In this document: in pieces, positions 1 to 8,507 of the stretch
How the letters are laid out: each line of letters starts with the position of its first letter
Numbering within the stretch: position 1 is the stretch's first letter
Source: an uncultured Dehalococcoidia bacterium
GTDB lineage: Bacteria > Chloroflexota > Dehalococcoidia > Lucifugimonadales > UBA1123
DNA: 64,000 bases
Direction of reading: 5' to 3'
Assembly (NCBI GenBank): GCA_951812505.1
Contig: CATOSI010000002.1
Coordinates: 186,001 to 250,000, forward strand
Notes under the pieces: generated by a model
Told to the model about the DNA's origin: nothing
The model's database searches: none
The model's input: only the letters and a program-made list of their open reading frames with translations
Made by a program: the position numbers and the translations under genes

Positions 1-1032
1 CACCATGTTCTCGGTCTCGATTATCTCGATGTTCTTCAGCGACGCCGCAGCCGACACCGGGTGCCCGCTCGACGTGAGCACGTGCCTCAGGTAGTCTTCC
101 TCGCCCGCGAACACGCCCGCGACCTCTTCGGTCGCTATCGTGGCTGCGAGCGGCAGGTAGGAGCTGATTATCCCCTTCGCGACCGACATGATGTCCGGCA
201 CCACGTCCCAGTGCTCCACCGCGAACATCTTGCCGGTACGACCGAAGCCGTTGATTACCTCGTCCGCGATAAGCAGCACTCCGTAGCGGTCGCAGATGTC
301 TCGGAGCATCGGCCAGTACTCGTCTCCCGGCACCACCGTGCCCAGCGGCATGGCGACCGGCTCCGCGATCACCGCGGCCACCGTCTCAGGCCCCTCGAAC
401 TTGATGAGCTCCTCCACCGCCTCGGCGCAGCGTATCGCGCACTCGGACGGCGTCTCGTCGCTCAGGTAGGGCAGGGGCTGCGGAGCATAGACCATGCCCG
501 GATACGCCGGCTCGAAGTCGTCGCGCGCCGTGGTCGGAGTCCCGCCGAGCCAGACCACCCCGGCCGTAGTCCCGTGATAGGAACCCATCCGGCTGATGAT
601 CTTATATCGGCCCTTGTCGCCCCTGCGACTGTGATACGCCCTGGCTATCTTGATGGCTGTCTCGTTCGCCTCCGACCCGCCCGACACCGGAAACACTCTC
701 GACAGCGTACCCGGAGTAATCTCCGCCAGCTTCTTCGCCAGCAGCGCGGTCGGCTCGGTTGTAGTGCCATTCGGGAAGTAGGCGAGACGGTTCATTTGCT
801 CGTAGGCCGCGTCCGCGATCTCCTGCCGTCCGTAGCCCACGTTCACCGAGTTATAGCCGCCATTCACGTCAATCCAGCTATTGCCCTCCGAGTCGATGAT
901 CCTGACTCCGTCGCCCTCCACCGCGATCATCGGATCGCCCTCCTCCGCCATCTGGATCCAGTCCCGATTGTGCATCCACAAGTATCGGGTAGAACTCCGT
1001 CTCAGGGCTTCAGCAGTAGTTTGCGCGACCAT
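1..1032 (-). CDS. Class III (PLP-dependent) aminotransferase, C-terminus cut by window edge
   Basis: The minus strand reads openly from an ATG at 1032 to the window edge, giving 344 codons of a class III aminotransferase (GSA-aminotransferase/omega-transaminase fold). I see the SGGSEANE cofactor-phosphate region, the SYHGTT motif, the IADEVINGFGRTG segment with the Asp that binds the pyridine nitrogen, and the SVAKGI motif with the Schiff-base lysine at about residue 286. A GGGAG ribosome site lies about 9 nt upstream. Family members have about 430-460 residues, so roughly a quarter is missing beyond position 1. Substrate cannot be read from sequence; glutamate semialdehyde, beta-alanine and polyamine transaminases share these motifs. 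Confidence 0.9.
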   Translation of the reverse strand, partial: MVAQTTAEALRRSSTRYLWMHNRDWIQMAEEGDPMIAVEGDGVRIIDSEGNSWIDVNGGYNSVNVGYGRQEIADAAYEQMNRLAYFPNGTTTEPTALLAKKLAEITPGTLSRVFPVSGGSEANETAIKIARAYHSRRGDKGRYKIISRMGSYHGTTAGVVWLGGTPTTARDDFEPAYPGMVYAPQPLPYLSDETPSECAIRCAEAVEELIKFEGPETVAAVIAEPVAMPLGTVVPGDEYWPMLRDICDRYGVLLIADEVINGFGRTGKMFAVEHWDVVPDIMSVAKGIISSYLPLAATIATEEVAGVFAGEEDYLRHVLTSSGHPVSAAASLKNIEIIETENMV

Positions 1033-1440
1033 AATCTCGACTCCCTGGCTATGGGGCTTTGTCCAGAGCCAAGTGTATCTGTGGATGGCTGAGGCCGCAA
1101 GCCTGACTGGGACAATTGAGGATTAGAAACGTTACTCGGTTCAACATGACATGAAGGGAGTAGAATGAGTGACTAACGCCTCAATTGAGAAGGCCCCAAT
1201 GCGTGAAAACAGAAATTTCGCCGTCTGAGGTCCTTATGTATGTTGCCTTCACGCATCGATATCCTCCAACCAATAGATCGATAGGGCGAGGAGTCGCCAA
1301 ACCAGCGTCGCCACCAAAGTTCGTAATTCTGGTTGTCGATATCAATCCAACTGCCCGAGTTGTCATTGGAATTAAGATTTGTTTGACCGATAAATGCTCT
1401 AATGTCGTGGCTATGGTGGCAACAACACAGATATAATTCC
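1033..1440. other. Intergenic region between aminotransferase and insertion sequence
   Basis: This AT-richer stretch of 408 bp has no gene I can support. AGGGAG near 1150 is followed by ATG-AGT-GAC-TAA and by a GTG frame that stops after about 19 codons, which may be a decayed gene start. A TATAAT hexamer at 1432-1437 lies directly beside the left end of the insertion sequence and may be the old promoter of the gene now at 2846. Confidence 0.4.
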
Positions 1441-2798
1441 TAGCAGGCTGCTGAAAAAAGCCGCATAGGAGGTCTTCCCTGAGTCTGTGGAGTAAAATAG
1501 CTCCACAAGCGACAACAGAGGAGACCGTCCCATGAGAGGCAAACGCAACCCACAGTCCACTATGCTTGCCTTCGTCAACCTCGACGAACGAGTTCCACCG
1601 GACCACCCTCTTAGGACTATCAAACAGGTCGCCGAGGACGTTCTCTCCCGCATGTCGGACGACTTCGACAGGATGTACTCCAGTGTCGGTCGAGCCTCCG
1701 TCCCACCCGAACGACTGCTGAAGTCTCTTCTTCTGATCTCCCTGTACTCGATACGCAGTGAGAGAGCATTCTGCCAGGAACTGGACTACAACCTGCTGTA
1801 TCGCTGGTTTCTGGACATGGACCTTATGGAGCCGAGTTTCGACGCGACCGTGTTCACCAAGAACAGAAGAAGACTGCTCAGACACAGGGTGGGGAGGACC
1901 CTGTTCGAGGAGGTGGCGTACGAGGCTGACCGCCGAGGTCTCATGTCAGACGAGCGCTTCAGCGTGGATGGTACGCTGATAGAGGCTGCCGCGAGCATAA
2001 AGAGCTTCAGAAGACGGGATGAGGATGCTGACGATAACCCGAAGGGTCCGGGGGAAGGTGGAAGCCGTACGGAGGACTTTCGGGGGGAGAAGCTGAGCAA
2101 CGAGACACACGAGAGCACGACCGACCCCGAGTCCAGGCTGATGAGGAAGGGCAAGGGTAAGGAGGCGAAGCTGGTGTTCATGGCCCATGCGCTTATGGAC
2201 AACAGGCACGGTCTTGTGAGCGACTTCCGACTGACCGAGGCCAATGGCATGGCAGAGAGGGATGCGGCGCTGGACATGTTGATCCGGATACCCGGTAGCC
2301 GCCGTCTGACTGTTGGAGCGGACAGGGGCTACGACAGCAGGGACTTCGTTGCCGAGTGCAGGGACCTGAACATCACTCCGCACGTGGCCCAGAAGAAGAG
2401 ATGGTCTGCGATAGACGGGAGGACGACCCATCATGCCGGGTATGCGGCGAGTCAGAAGGTTCGCAAGCGTGTGGAGTCGATCTTCGGGTGGATGAAGACA
2501 GTGGGAGGCTTTCGTCGGAGTCGGTATCGCGGAGTGGAGAGAACCGGACTGTATGGGGAGTTGGTGGCTACTGCGTACAACCTGGTGAGAATGTCGAGAC
2601 TGATAGCTGAGGAAGAGGCCAGAGTCCCCGTCTTCGCATAGCTCTGCCCAGGGCGAGGTGTGTCTGCCGAACCTTCTGAAAGCCGATTACAGCGGTGCAG
2701 GAACCTCCTGAGAGCCAAAAAGCGCCGGAATGAGGCTCTTCAAGGCAGCGAGTCTTGCTCCTACGCCGCTCTGCAACCCATTCTTCCGCAGCCTGCTA
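1441..2798 (+). mobile_element. IS5/IS1182-type insertion sequence
   Basis: The element is bounded by imperfect terminal inverted repeats. The left end reads TAGCAGGCTGCTGAAAAA (1441-1458) and the right end (2781-2798, reverse complement) TAGCAGGCTGCGGAAGAA, matching at 16 of 18 positions. If the leading TA is counted as target, a TA dinucleotide duplication flanks the element. It carries one intact transposase gene and looks capable of movement. Length and repeat sequence agree with IS5/IS1182-type elements. Confidence 0.85.
1532..2641 (+). CDS. IS5/IS1182-type DDE transposase
   Basis: This is an intact 369-residue transposase. The N-terminal half contains a DUF772-type helical domain (about residues 58-100, with LLKSLLLISLYSIRSERAF). 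The DDE catalytic residues appear as Asp146 (SVDGTLIEA), Asp264 (GADRGYDS) and Glu315 (RVESIFGWMK). A charged insert (about 158-210) lies between the first and second Asp, as in IS5/IS1182 members. The start is supported by GGAG about 10 nt upstream. The gene fills most of the element between its inverted repeats, and no frameshift or stop is seen. Confidence 0.92.
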   Translation: MRGKRNPQSTMLAFVNLDERVPPDHPLRTIKQVAEDVLSRMSDDFDRMYSSVGRASVPPERLLKSLLLISLYSIRSERAFCQELDYNLLYRWFLDMDLMEPSFDATVFTKNRRRLLRHRVGRTLFEEVAYEADRRGLMSDERFSVDGTLIEAAASIKSFRRRDEDADDNPKGPGEGGSRTEDFRGEKLSNETHESTTDPESRLMRKGKGKEAKLVFMAHALMDNRHGLVSDFRLTEANGMAERDAALDMLIRIPGSRRLTVGADRGYDSRDFVAECRDLNITPHVAQKKRWSAIDGRTTHHAGYAASQKVRKRVESIFGWMKTVGGFRRSRYRGVERTGLYGELVATAYNLVRMSRLIAEEEARVPVFA

Positions 2799-2845
2799 AT
2801 GGTCGGGACCTATTCGGATTATTGGCTGAATTGTGAAGGTGACAA

Positions 2846-3838
2846 ATGGAAATCGAGGGGATTGCAGCGACAACTCACATTGTTGACCGAGGATCTTACC
2901 GTGTCAGACTTGCGAGGGAAGCACTCGAGGAAGGCGTCAATCAGATCAATGGTTCATTAGCTGTCCGCATGACACCAAACCATGATCCCTTATGTATGCC
3001 AATAGGGAAGGTTCAGCAAGCTTGGCTTAGAGAACTCGATGATGGCGAGTGGGCATTGTTCCACCGAATGTACATCGATGATGAACCTGTTTTCTGCTCT
3101 CTTCCAAGTAACGAAAACGATGGCTCAGCGAAGGAGTTAGTTATACTAAGATTCCTTCAGGATCCACGTCCGCTCTTAATCCGGCACAACTCTTCCGACG
3201 TAATCTTGGAAGTTGGAGTTGAAGTCGCGAATTTTAGGGATCCCGATAGCTTCGACGATTTCAAGAACCGTGTCATAAGGGATGATCAAGAGGTCTTGAT
3301 TCAAACCCTTGAACGCCATGAAGTCGGACCTGAACCCCTTATTGAGTTCATTGTCAGCCATATTTCGCTCTGGGAGGCATTGGCATGGTCTACTGGCGGA
3401 TGGTTCTTGTCCAGACTAAGAAACCCTTGCAAGTACATAGTAGATGAGGTTCTGCAAGAGGTTGCAGACGGAGTCGTGGAGACACTTCGCCCCAAAATCC
3501 GAAGGATATTTGAGCGCTACCAACAGAGAGCAGATGAGGACAATAGGAAGACGCTTGTAGCAATCCAGCTAAACGCCTCTCCAGTTGTCAAACTGTATGC
3601 GAGAATTGGCGAAGAGGACACATTTCCAGACATCGAATTGTCAAGCATCATATCTACACTGACTGAATACGATAACATTGTAGCGGAAGCTAGAGAAGTT
3701 GTTCTTGAATGGGATGGAGATGGCTGGTGCTTCCGCTACGCTACTTCAGATGAAGGCGAAGTGTTGGGCACCCGAGAATGCTTTGACCATACGCTAGAAC
3801 AGTATAGACGAGTAACACGGCCTCAGGATGAGGAATGA
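2846..3838 (+). CDS. Unrecognised 330-residue protein
   Basis: I do not recognise this protein. The ATG at 2846 follows AAGGTGAC, a good ribosome site. The product is acidic, soluble-looking and without a signal peptide or clear membrane segment. The middle (about 170-200) holds a hydrophobic, Trp-containing stretch (LWEALAWSTGGWFLSRL). Base composition is more AT-rich and codon use less GC3-biased than in the metabolic genes around it, which suggests recent acquisition. The insertion sequence ends only 47 bp upstream, so the native promoter may have been displaced. The frame is long and starts well, so I consider it a real gene of unknown function. Confidence 0.65.
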   Translation: MEIEGIAATTHIVDRGSYRVRLAREALEEGVNQINGSLAVRMTPNHDPLCMPIGKVQQAWLRELDDGEWALFHRMYIDDEPVFCSLPSNENDGSAKELVILRFLQDPRPLLIRHNSSDVILEVGVEVANFRDPDSFDDFKNRVIRDDQEVLIQTLERHEVGPEPLIEFIVSHISLWEALAWSTGGWFLSRLRNPCKYIVDEVLQEVADGVVETLRPKIRRIFERYQQRADEDNRKTLVAIQLNASPVVKLYARIGEEDTFPDIELSSIISTLTEYDNIVAEAREVVLEWDGDGWCFRYATSDEGEVLGTRECFDHTLEQYRRVTRPQDEE

Positions 3839-4004
3839 AGTCGAACTGCTGTTCCGGCATACTTCCAGATTCTGTCTTCCAATGAAAGAGAAGAATTAAG
3901 CATTTGTGGAAACGAGAGTGGGTTTCCGGGATAGATGCGAAAACAAGAAGTCGGCATGAAATTCCAGAGAATATAGAGTGAAAAGAAATACTCCGCAGGA
4001 GACA

Positions 4005-4157
4005 ATGGTCACGGGCCATTTGAAGAGACCGTCAGGTAACACGCCGTCAGAACGTGAAATCCACGTCAGAAAGGTAGAAATTTCCTTCAAGAGACTAAGC
4101 CGCGACATGGGACCGCGAAACTGGACGCGCGAAGACCTCTACGACAGGCAGAACTAA
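4005..4157 (+). CDS. Small 50-residue basic protein, unknown
   Basis: A short frame with GCAGGAG 5 nt before its ATG encodes 50 residues, rich in Arg, Lys and Glu, ending in WTREDLYDRQN. Size, charge and the strong ribosome site make a small real gene plausible, perhaps antitoxin-like, but no partner toxin follows before the next unit. It lies 166 bp after the unrecognised 330-residue gene, in an AT-richer patch. The rest of 3839-4206 shows nothing I can name. Confidence 0.4.
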   Translation: MVTGHLKRPSGNTPSEREIHVRKVEISFKRLSRDMGPRNWTREDLYDRQN

Positions 4158-4206
4158 GAATCACGTCACTCTAGCCCTGGACGACTCCTTCCACCCCACC
4201 CCCACC

Positions 4207-4395
4207 CCCTGCTACAATACACCCACGAAACAACAGTTCTGCAATGCCAAATACATAAACACCGGCTTATCAACTACCCACCCGTGGCAGGAACAAAAAA
4301 CATCCCCATAGCTAATGCAGGTGAATACAGGTCGCATGCAGGTGGCAAATCACCTGAACGCCGCGCCAGCACTCCACCAGCAGCCACCTGTTAAG
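4207..4395 (+). ncRNA. Candidate non-coding element, copy I (phased CAGGTG words)
   Basis: An extended -10-like sequence (TGCTACAAT, hexamer 4213-4218) is followed 105 bp later by three direct words at 4318 (CAGGTG), 4328 (CAGGTC) and 4339 (CAGGTG). Inverted CACCTG words follow at 4351 and 4385. The third word pairs with the first inverted word as CAGGTG-GCAAAT-CACCTG. Two other islands (17609-17790 plus, 45285-45482 minus) have the same layout with a different word. The first 50 nt also align with the 17.6-kb copy (CTACAATACACCCA then ATACATAAA). The frame seen in copy II lacks its ATG here (ACG), which argues for RNA rather than peptide. Transcription is inferred, not shown. Confidence 0.4.
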
Positions 4396-4523
4396 GTCAC
4401 TAGCACAAATCTCCCAGTCATAAATGCCATTTTATGACGCCTTCCTCGACATCCCTCGACCTTTTGCCTTCTTTTCTTCCCGCCCGGGGCAAGCTGACAA
4501 CCAAGAACCAACAACCCGAAACT

Positions 4524-4531
4524 GCTATAAT
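4524..4531 (+). promoter_or_regulatory. Extended -10 promoter of the CoA-transferase pair
   Basis: TGC-TATAAT (hexamer 4526-4531) lies 36 nt before the chosen TTG start at 4568. No good -35 is seen at normal spacing, as expected for an extended -10 type. It lies inside a longer ATG-initiated frame that begins at 4424, which argues against that longer start. Confidence 0.5.
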
Positions 4532-4567
4532 CTCCGCTGGAATATCACTACCAGACCGGAGAACGAC

Positions 4568-5767
4568 TTGGCCGCCGCGCTCGAAGGCATAAAGGTACTC
4601 GACCTCACCCACCATGTGGCAGGCCCCTACTGCACCAAGCTCATGGCCGACTTTGGAGCCGACGTCACCAAGATCGAGCGTCCCGGCTCCGGCGACTCAG
4701 CCCGCTCCATGCCCCCGTTTGCGGGTGACGACCCCCACCCCAACAAGTCCCTGCCATTCCTCTACCTCAACACCAACAAGCGTTCCGTCACCCTCGACCT
4801 CAAGTCCGACGCCGGGCGCGAGCTTCTCCACCGCATGGCTGCGTCCGCCGACATTGTCGTCGAAAACTTCCGGCCCCGCAGCCTGCCCGCGATGGGCATA
4901 ACCTACGAGAGTCTGGCCCGCGACAACCCCGCGCTCGTCATGGTCTCCATATCCAACTTCGGACAGACCGGACCCTACCGTGATTACGAGGCAACCGACA
5001 TAGTCGAGTACGCCCTCAGCGGCTTGCAGTACATCTTCGGCTCCAACGAGCGCGAGCCGATCAAGCACGCCTTCAGCCAAGCGCAGTACAAGGCCGGAGC
5101 CAACGCCGCATCCGCCGCGCTCATAGCTATGTATCACCGCATGATGACCGGCGAGGGCCAGCGCATAGATGTCTCCATACAGGAGTCCATAGCCACCGGA
5201 CTCAGGGACACCACGCTCGCATACGCCTATAACGGACAGGTCAAGTGGCGTCAGCCCAGGGAGGCGGGGGAGATACCCAGGTCGCCCGTCGCAACCTCCG
5301 ACGGGCACATCGTCCCCATAGCCTTCGGCGGCCCAAACTGGGACGCGATAGTAGATTTCCTCGGCTCCGAAGAACTCACCGACGAGAAATTCTCCACCCC
5401 CGAGCTCCGTGTCCGCAACTCCGCCGAACTCGACCGCATAGTCACCGAGACCTTCGCAGCCCACGAGAAGTTCGACCTCTTCTACCGCGCCAACCGCATC
5501 AGGGGCCTCATCTACGGCGTCGTCCAGGACGCATCCGAACTTCGCGAGAATCCCCAGTACGACCACCGCGAATACTTCAGGGAGGTCTCGCACCCTGTCA
5601 CAGGGACCGCCGGGATGCCCGGTCCGCCGCTCAACATGGAGGGAACCCCCTGGGCGGTGAACTCCCCCGCCCCGACCCTCGGACAGCACAACCGCGAGCT
5701 CTATTGCGACGAACTTGGTATGTCGCTCGACGAGTTGGAGCGACTCAAGGTAGCGGGAGTCGTGTGA
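4568..5767 (+). CDS. CaiB/BaiF family CoA-transferase, subunit lacking the catalytic Asp
   Basis: This class III CoA-transferase family protein (399 residues) moves CoA between carboxylic acids if active. The fold signature is clear: LEGIKVLDLTHHVAGPYCTKLMADFGADV at the N-terminus, NKRSVTLDLKS, and a GEGQRIDVSIQES segment. I chose TTG at 4568 because CGGAG lies 6 nt upstream and a TATAAT promoter sits between it and an upstream ATG at 4424. The position of the catalytic aspartate, when aligned to the next gene without gaps (AQYKAG against ADYTAG), is Gln173. The stop overlaps the next start by one base, so the two are probably co-translated and may form a heteromer. Confidence 0.88.
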   Translation: MAAALEGIKVLDLTHHVAGPYCTKLMADFGADVTKIERPGSGDSARSMPPFAGDDPHPNKSLPFLYLNTNKRSVTLDLKSDAGRELLHRMAASADIVVENFRPRSLPAMGITYESLARDNPALVMVSISNFGQTGPYRDYEATDIVEYALSGLQYIFGSNEREPIKHAFSQAQYKAGANAASAALIAMYHRMMTGEGQRIDVSIQESIATGLRDTTLAYAYNGQVKWRQPREAGEIPRSPVATSDGHIVPIAFGGPNWDAIVDFLGSEELTDEKFSTPELRVRNSAELDRIVTETFAAHEKFDLFYRANRIRGLIYGVVQDASELRENPQYDHREYFREVSHPVTGTAGMPGPPLNMEGTPWAVNSPAPTLGQHNRELYCDELGMSLDELERLKVAGVV

Positions 5768-7122
5768 TGGTCAGATTATCCCTTGAGGGCGTGCGAGTCG
5801 TCGAGTTCGGGCAGCTCATCGCCATACCGTTCGCCACCAAGCTGCTCGCCGATATGGGCGCCGAGGTCGTGCGGATCGAGTCCTGCACCCGTCTGGACGG
5901 CTACCGCGTCTCCGGCTTCTACAAGAACGACACGTCCGGCGAGTTCTGGAACAGGGCGGTCAACTTCTACGAACAGAACCGCAACAAGAAGAGCCTGACC
6001 CTGGACCTCGCCCAGGAGCGCGCCCGCGAGACGCTGAGAGACCTCATAGCCGTCAGCGACGTGTTCGCTGAGAACTTCACCCCCCGCGTCGTCAGGAACT
6101 TCGGCCTCGAATACCAGGACCTGCGCCGCGTCAGGCCCGACATCATCATGGTCTCATCCACCGGATACGGACACACCGGCCCCTGGAGCGGCTTCGGCGC
6201 GATTGGCTACGGCACCGAGGCGGCGTCCGGTCTGTCGTCGGTCACTGGCTACCGCGACGGCCCGCCAACGATTCCAGAGCTCCCATACGCCGACTACACA
6301 GCGGGTGAGCATACCGTGTTCGCGATAATGGCCGCGCTCGCCCACCGCGCCATGACAGGACGGGGACAGTTCATTGACATATCCCAGACTCAGACCCTCA
6401 GCGCTACCGTCCCGGAGCCGCTCATGGACTTCACCTTCAACGGTCGAGTGCAGGGCAGGGCGGGCAACCGCGACGACATCTACGCACCGCAGGGCACGTA
6501 TCCCTGCCTCGGAGACGATAGCTGGATCTCCATGAGTATCAGGTCGGACGACGAGTGGGCCTCCTTGTGCGGCGTCCTGGGACGCGATGAGTGGATTGAC
6601 GACCGGCGCTTCGCCTCCAGCCTCTCACGAGCCAAGAATCATGACGCCCTGGACGAAGTGCTCGCAAAGGCCACATCGTCCAGAGAAGCCCGCGAACTCG
6701 AGGCGGAACTTCAGGCTCGCGGAGTCCCCGCGGGTGCGGTCCTGGACGGAAAGGCGCTCCTCTTCGACGATCACCTGAACGAGCGCGGCTTCTTCGAGGT
6801 CGTTGAGCATCCGTCCGGCACGAACATACCGCCGCTGCCCTACGCGAGCCGCCCCTGGAAGTTCGACAAGACCCCCGGCTCCATCCGCCGCGCCGCGCCC
6901 ACACTCGGCGAACACAATTTCGAGGTGCTGCGGGACATCCTGGGCATGTCCGAGTCCGAAACTACCGCAATGGAAGAGGCTGGCATAATTGGCACCGAGC
7001 CCACTCGCCCAAGGGCCACCGTCCCGCCGTCGAATGAACTGCTGCTCGAACAGGGCCGCATAGTCCGGTCAGAACCCGACTTCGAGGAACAGGTCAATAA
7101 GAGGTTCGGACTTTCCCAATAA
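5767..7122 (+). CDS. CaiB/BaiF family CoA-transferase
   Basis: This second class III CoA-transferase (451 residues) starts at the ATG that shares its A with the TGA of the preceding gene. It keeps the family motifs: LEGVRVVEFGQLIAIPFATK at the start, NKKSLTLDLA, GYGHTGPWSGF and GRGQFIDIS. The expected catalytic aspartate is present (Asp176 in YADYTAGEH), where the active-site acyl anhydride forms in this family. A tail of about 50 residues after the usual EHNFEVL ending is longer than in the first subunit. Substrates are unknown; carnitine, bile acid, succinate/malate or aromatic acid derivatives are all known for the family. Confidence 0.9.
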   Translation: MVRLSLEGVRVVEFGQLIAIPFATKLLADMGAEVVRIESCTRLDGYRVSGFYKNDTSGEFWNRAVNFYEQNRNKKSLTLDLAQERARETLRDLIAVSDVFAENFTPRVVRNFGLEYQDLRRVRPDIIMVSSTGYGHTGPWSGFGAIGYGTEAASGLSSVTGYRDGPPTIPELPYADYTAGEHTVFAIMAALAHRAMTGRGQFIDISQTQTLSATVPEPLMDFTFNGRVQGRAGNRDDIYAPQGTYPCLGDDSWISMSIRSDDEWASLCGVLGRDEWIDDRRFASSLSRAKNHDALDEVLAKATSSREARELEAELQARGVPAGAVLDGKALLFDDHLNERGFFEVVEHPSGTNIPPLPYASRPWKFDKTPGSIRRAAPTLGEHNFEVLRDILGMSESETTAMEEAGIIGTEPTRPRATVPPSNELLLEQGRIVRSEPDFEEQVNKRFGLSQ

Positions 7123-7141
7123 TTCCGACACGAAAATAAGC

Positions 7142-7147
7142 TATAAT
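7142..7147 (+). promoter_or_regulatory. -10 hexamer upstream of cmk
   Basis: TATAAT at 7142-7147, after the CoA-transferase stop and 41 nt before the cmk start. No convincing -35 is seen. Confidence 0.4.
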
Positions 7148-7188
7148 TCTAGCTGGATCAACGGAAATACGAAGGACTGAACAGAAAT

Positions 7189-7854
7189 TTGCTCAATAAA
7201 GCGGTTGCGATAGACGGCCCGGGAGCATCGGGCAAGACAAGCGTGGGCAGGGAGGTCGCGCGATGCCTGCGCTTCAGGTTCATGGACACCGGCCTGATGT
7301 ACCGCGCTGCCACCTGGCAGGCGATGCGGCTGCGCATCCCGGTTTACGACGACGAAGCGCTCACTCAGATGACCCAGGCGATGGATATAGATCTGACGTC
7401 GTCGGACTGCGGCGACCGGCTGCTGATAAACGGAGTTGACGCCACAGCCGAACTTCGTGCCCGCGACATAGACCGCAACGTGTCGGCTGTGTCGGCAGTC
7501 GAGGGAGTCAGGCGCGAGTTGGTGCCGCAGCAGCGAAGGATAGCCGAGCAGGGCCCCATAGTAATGGTGGGGCGCGACATCTGCACCGCCGTCCTGCCCG
7601 ATGCCCGGACCAAGATCTATCTCGATGCCTCCGCAGAGGTGCGCGCCGAGAGGCGGTTCGCCGAGATGAACCAGATTGGCATGGCAGTGACCCCGAAGCA
7701 GGTGCTCGCCGACATCGAGCGACGCGACAGGATTGACTCCGACCGTGCTGTTACGCCTCTGAGAATTGCCGAGGGAGCCGTAGTCATCAACACTGACGAC
7801 CTCACGATTACCGAGGTGGTCGGCAAAATAATCGAAGCTGTTCGAGACTGCTGA
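7189..7854 (+). CDS. cmk: Cytidylate kinase
   Basis: Cytidylate kinase phosphorylates CMP/dCMP with ATP in pyrimidine nucleotide synthesis. The 221-residue product has the P-loop GPGASGKT near the N-terminus, the MDTGLMYRA motif of the NMP-binding region, GRDICTAVLPDA, and the C-terminal D(R/S)DR-type segment (RDRIDSDRA). Length fits the family. The start is TTG at 7189, with GAAGGA about 12 nt upstream; no closer ATG exists before the P-loop. The stop TGA overlaps the ATG of plsC by one base, the same coupling as in the gene pair before. Confidence 0.93.
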   Translation: MLNKAVAIDGPGASGKTSVGREVARCLRFRFMDTGLMYRAATWQAMRLRIPVYDDEALTQMTQAMDIDLTSSDCGDRLLINGVDATAELRARDIDRNVSAVSAVEGVRRELVPQQRRIAEQGPIVMVGRDICTAVLPDARTKIYLDASAEVRAERRFAEMNQIGMAVTPKQVLADIERRDRIDSDRAVTPLRIAEGAVVINTDDLTITEVVGKIIEAVRDC

Positions 7855-8507
7855 TGAGCACAATCTACAACATAACCAATGTACTGCAGCGCGGAACGCT
7901 AAGGTTGTTCGCGGACTGGAAAGTCTCAGGAACCGAGAATGTTCCGCCCGTCGGTCCGGTGGTGATCGTATCCAACCACCTGAGCAACTTCGACCCCTCT
8001 CTGCTCAGTTGCAGCCTGCCAAGAAGACTGAACTATCTTGCCAAGGACGGGATATTCAGGGCCGTAACTCCCCTCGGAAGGTGGTATCTGAGACAGTATG
8101 GCGCTTTTCCGATAGACAGGGGCGGAGCCGACGTAGCCGCTTTCCGGTGGTCGTTGCGCCAGCTTCAGCACGACGCCGCGCTCGTGGTCTTTCCCGAAGG
8201 CACCCGGAGCCAGTCTGCCGGAATGAACCCTGCTAAGTCCGGCGTCGTAAGCCTGATCCTGAGATCGGGTGCGCCGGTGCTGCCCGTCGGAATTACCGGC
8301 ACCGAGCGCCTGGGAGCCTTCCTCAGGGTCGTCAACCCCACCGGCAGGATAAGGGTGAACATCGGACAGCCTTTCTCCCTACCCAGCATAGAGGGCCGTC
8401 CCCCACGAGAACTGCTGGAGTCCATGACCACGGACATCATGCACAGGGTCTGCGACCTGCTCCCCGAAAGCTACCACGGCTACTATGCCCGACCAACCAA
8501 AAACTAA
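7854..8507 (+). CDS. plsC: 1-acyl-sn-glycerol-3-phosphate acyltransferase
   Basis: PlsC-type acyltransferase of 217 residues that acylates lysophosphatidate in phospholipid synthesis at the inner membrane face. The catalytic NHLSNFD (HxxxxD) and the substrate-binding FPEGTRS motifs are present, with the PVGITGTE segment typical of the family. It overlaps cmk by one base; a cmk-plsC arrangement is common in Gram-positive-type and Chloroflexota genomes. No extra domain is seen. Confidence 0.92.
   Translation: MSTIYNITNVLQRGTLRLFADWKVSGTENVPPVGPVVIVSNHLSNFDPSLLSCSLPRRLNYLAKDGIFRAVTPLGRWYLRQYGAFPIDRGGADVAAFRWSLRQLQHDAALVVFPEGTRSQSAGMNPAKSGVVSLILRSGAPVLPVGITGTERLGAFLRVVNPTGRIRVNIGQPFSLPSIEGRPPRELLESMTTDIMHRVCDLLPESYHGYYARPTKN

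Noticed and set aside
61..1092. A 343-codon plus-strand frame at the left edge
   Set aside because: It is antisense to the class III aminotransferase, which has its PLP lysine and other motifs on the minus strand.
1181..1885. A 234-codon minus-strand frame crossing the left end of the insertion sequence
   Set aside because: It joins intergenic sequence to the antisense of the transposase across the IS border, so it cannot be a native gene. The part outside the IS (1181-1440) is too short to support alone.
4317..4390. CRISPR-like array in the word islands
   Set aside because: The words are six bases at 10-11 bp steps with inverted copies. There are no long repeats with unique spacers and no cas genes.
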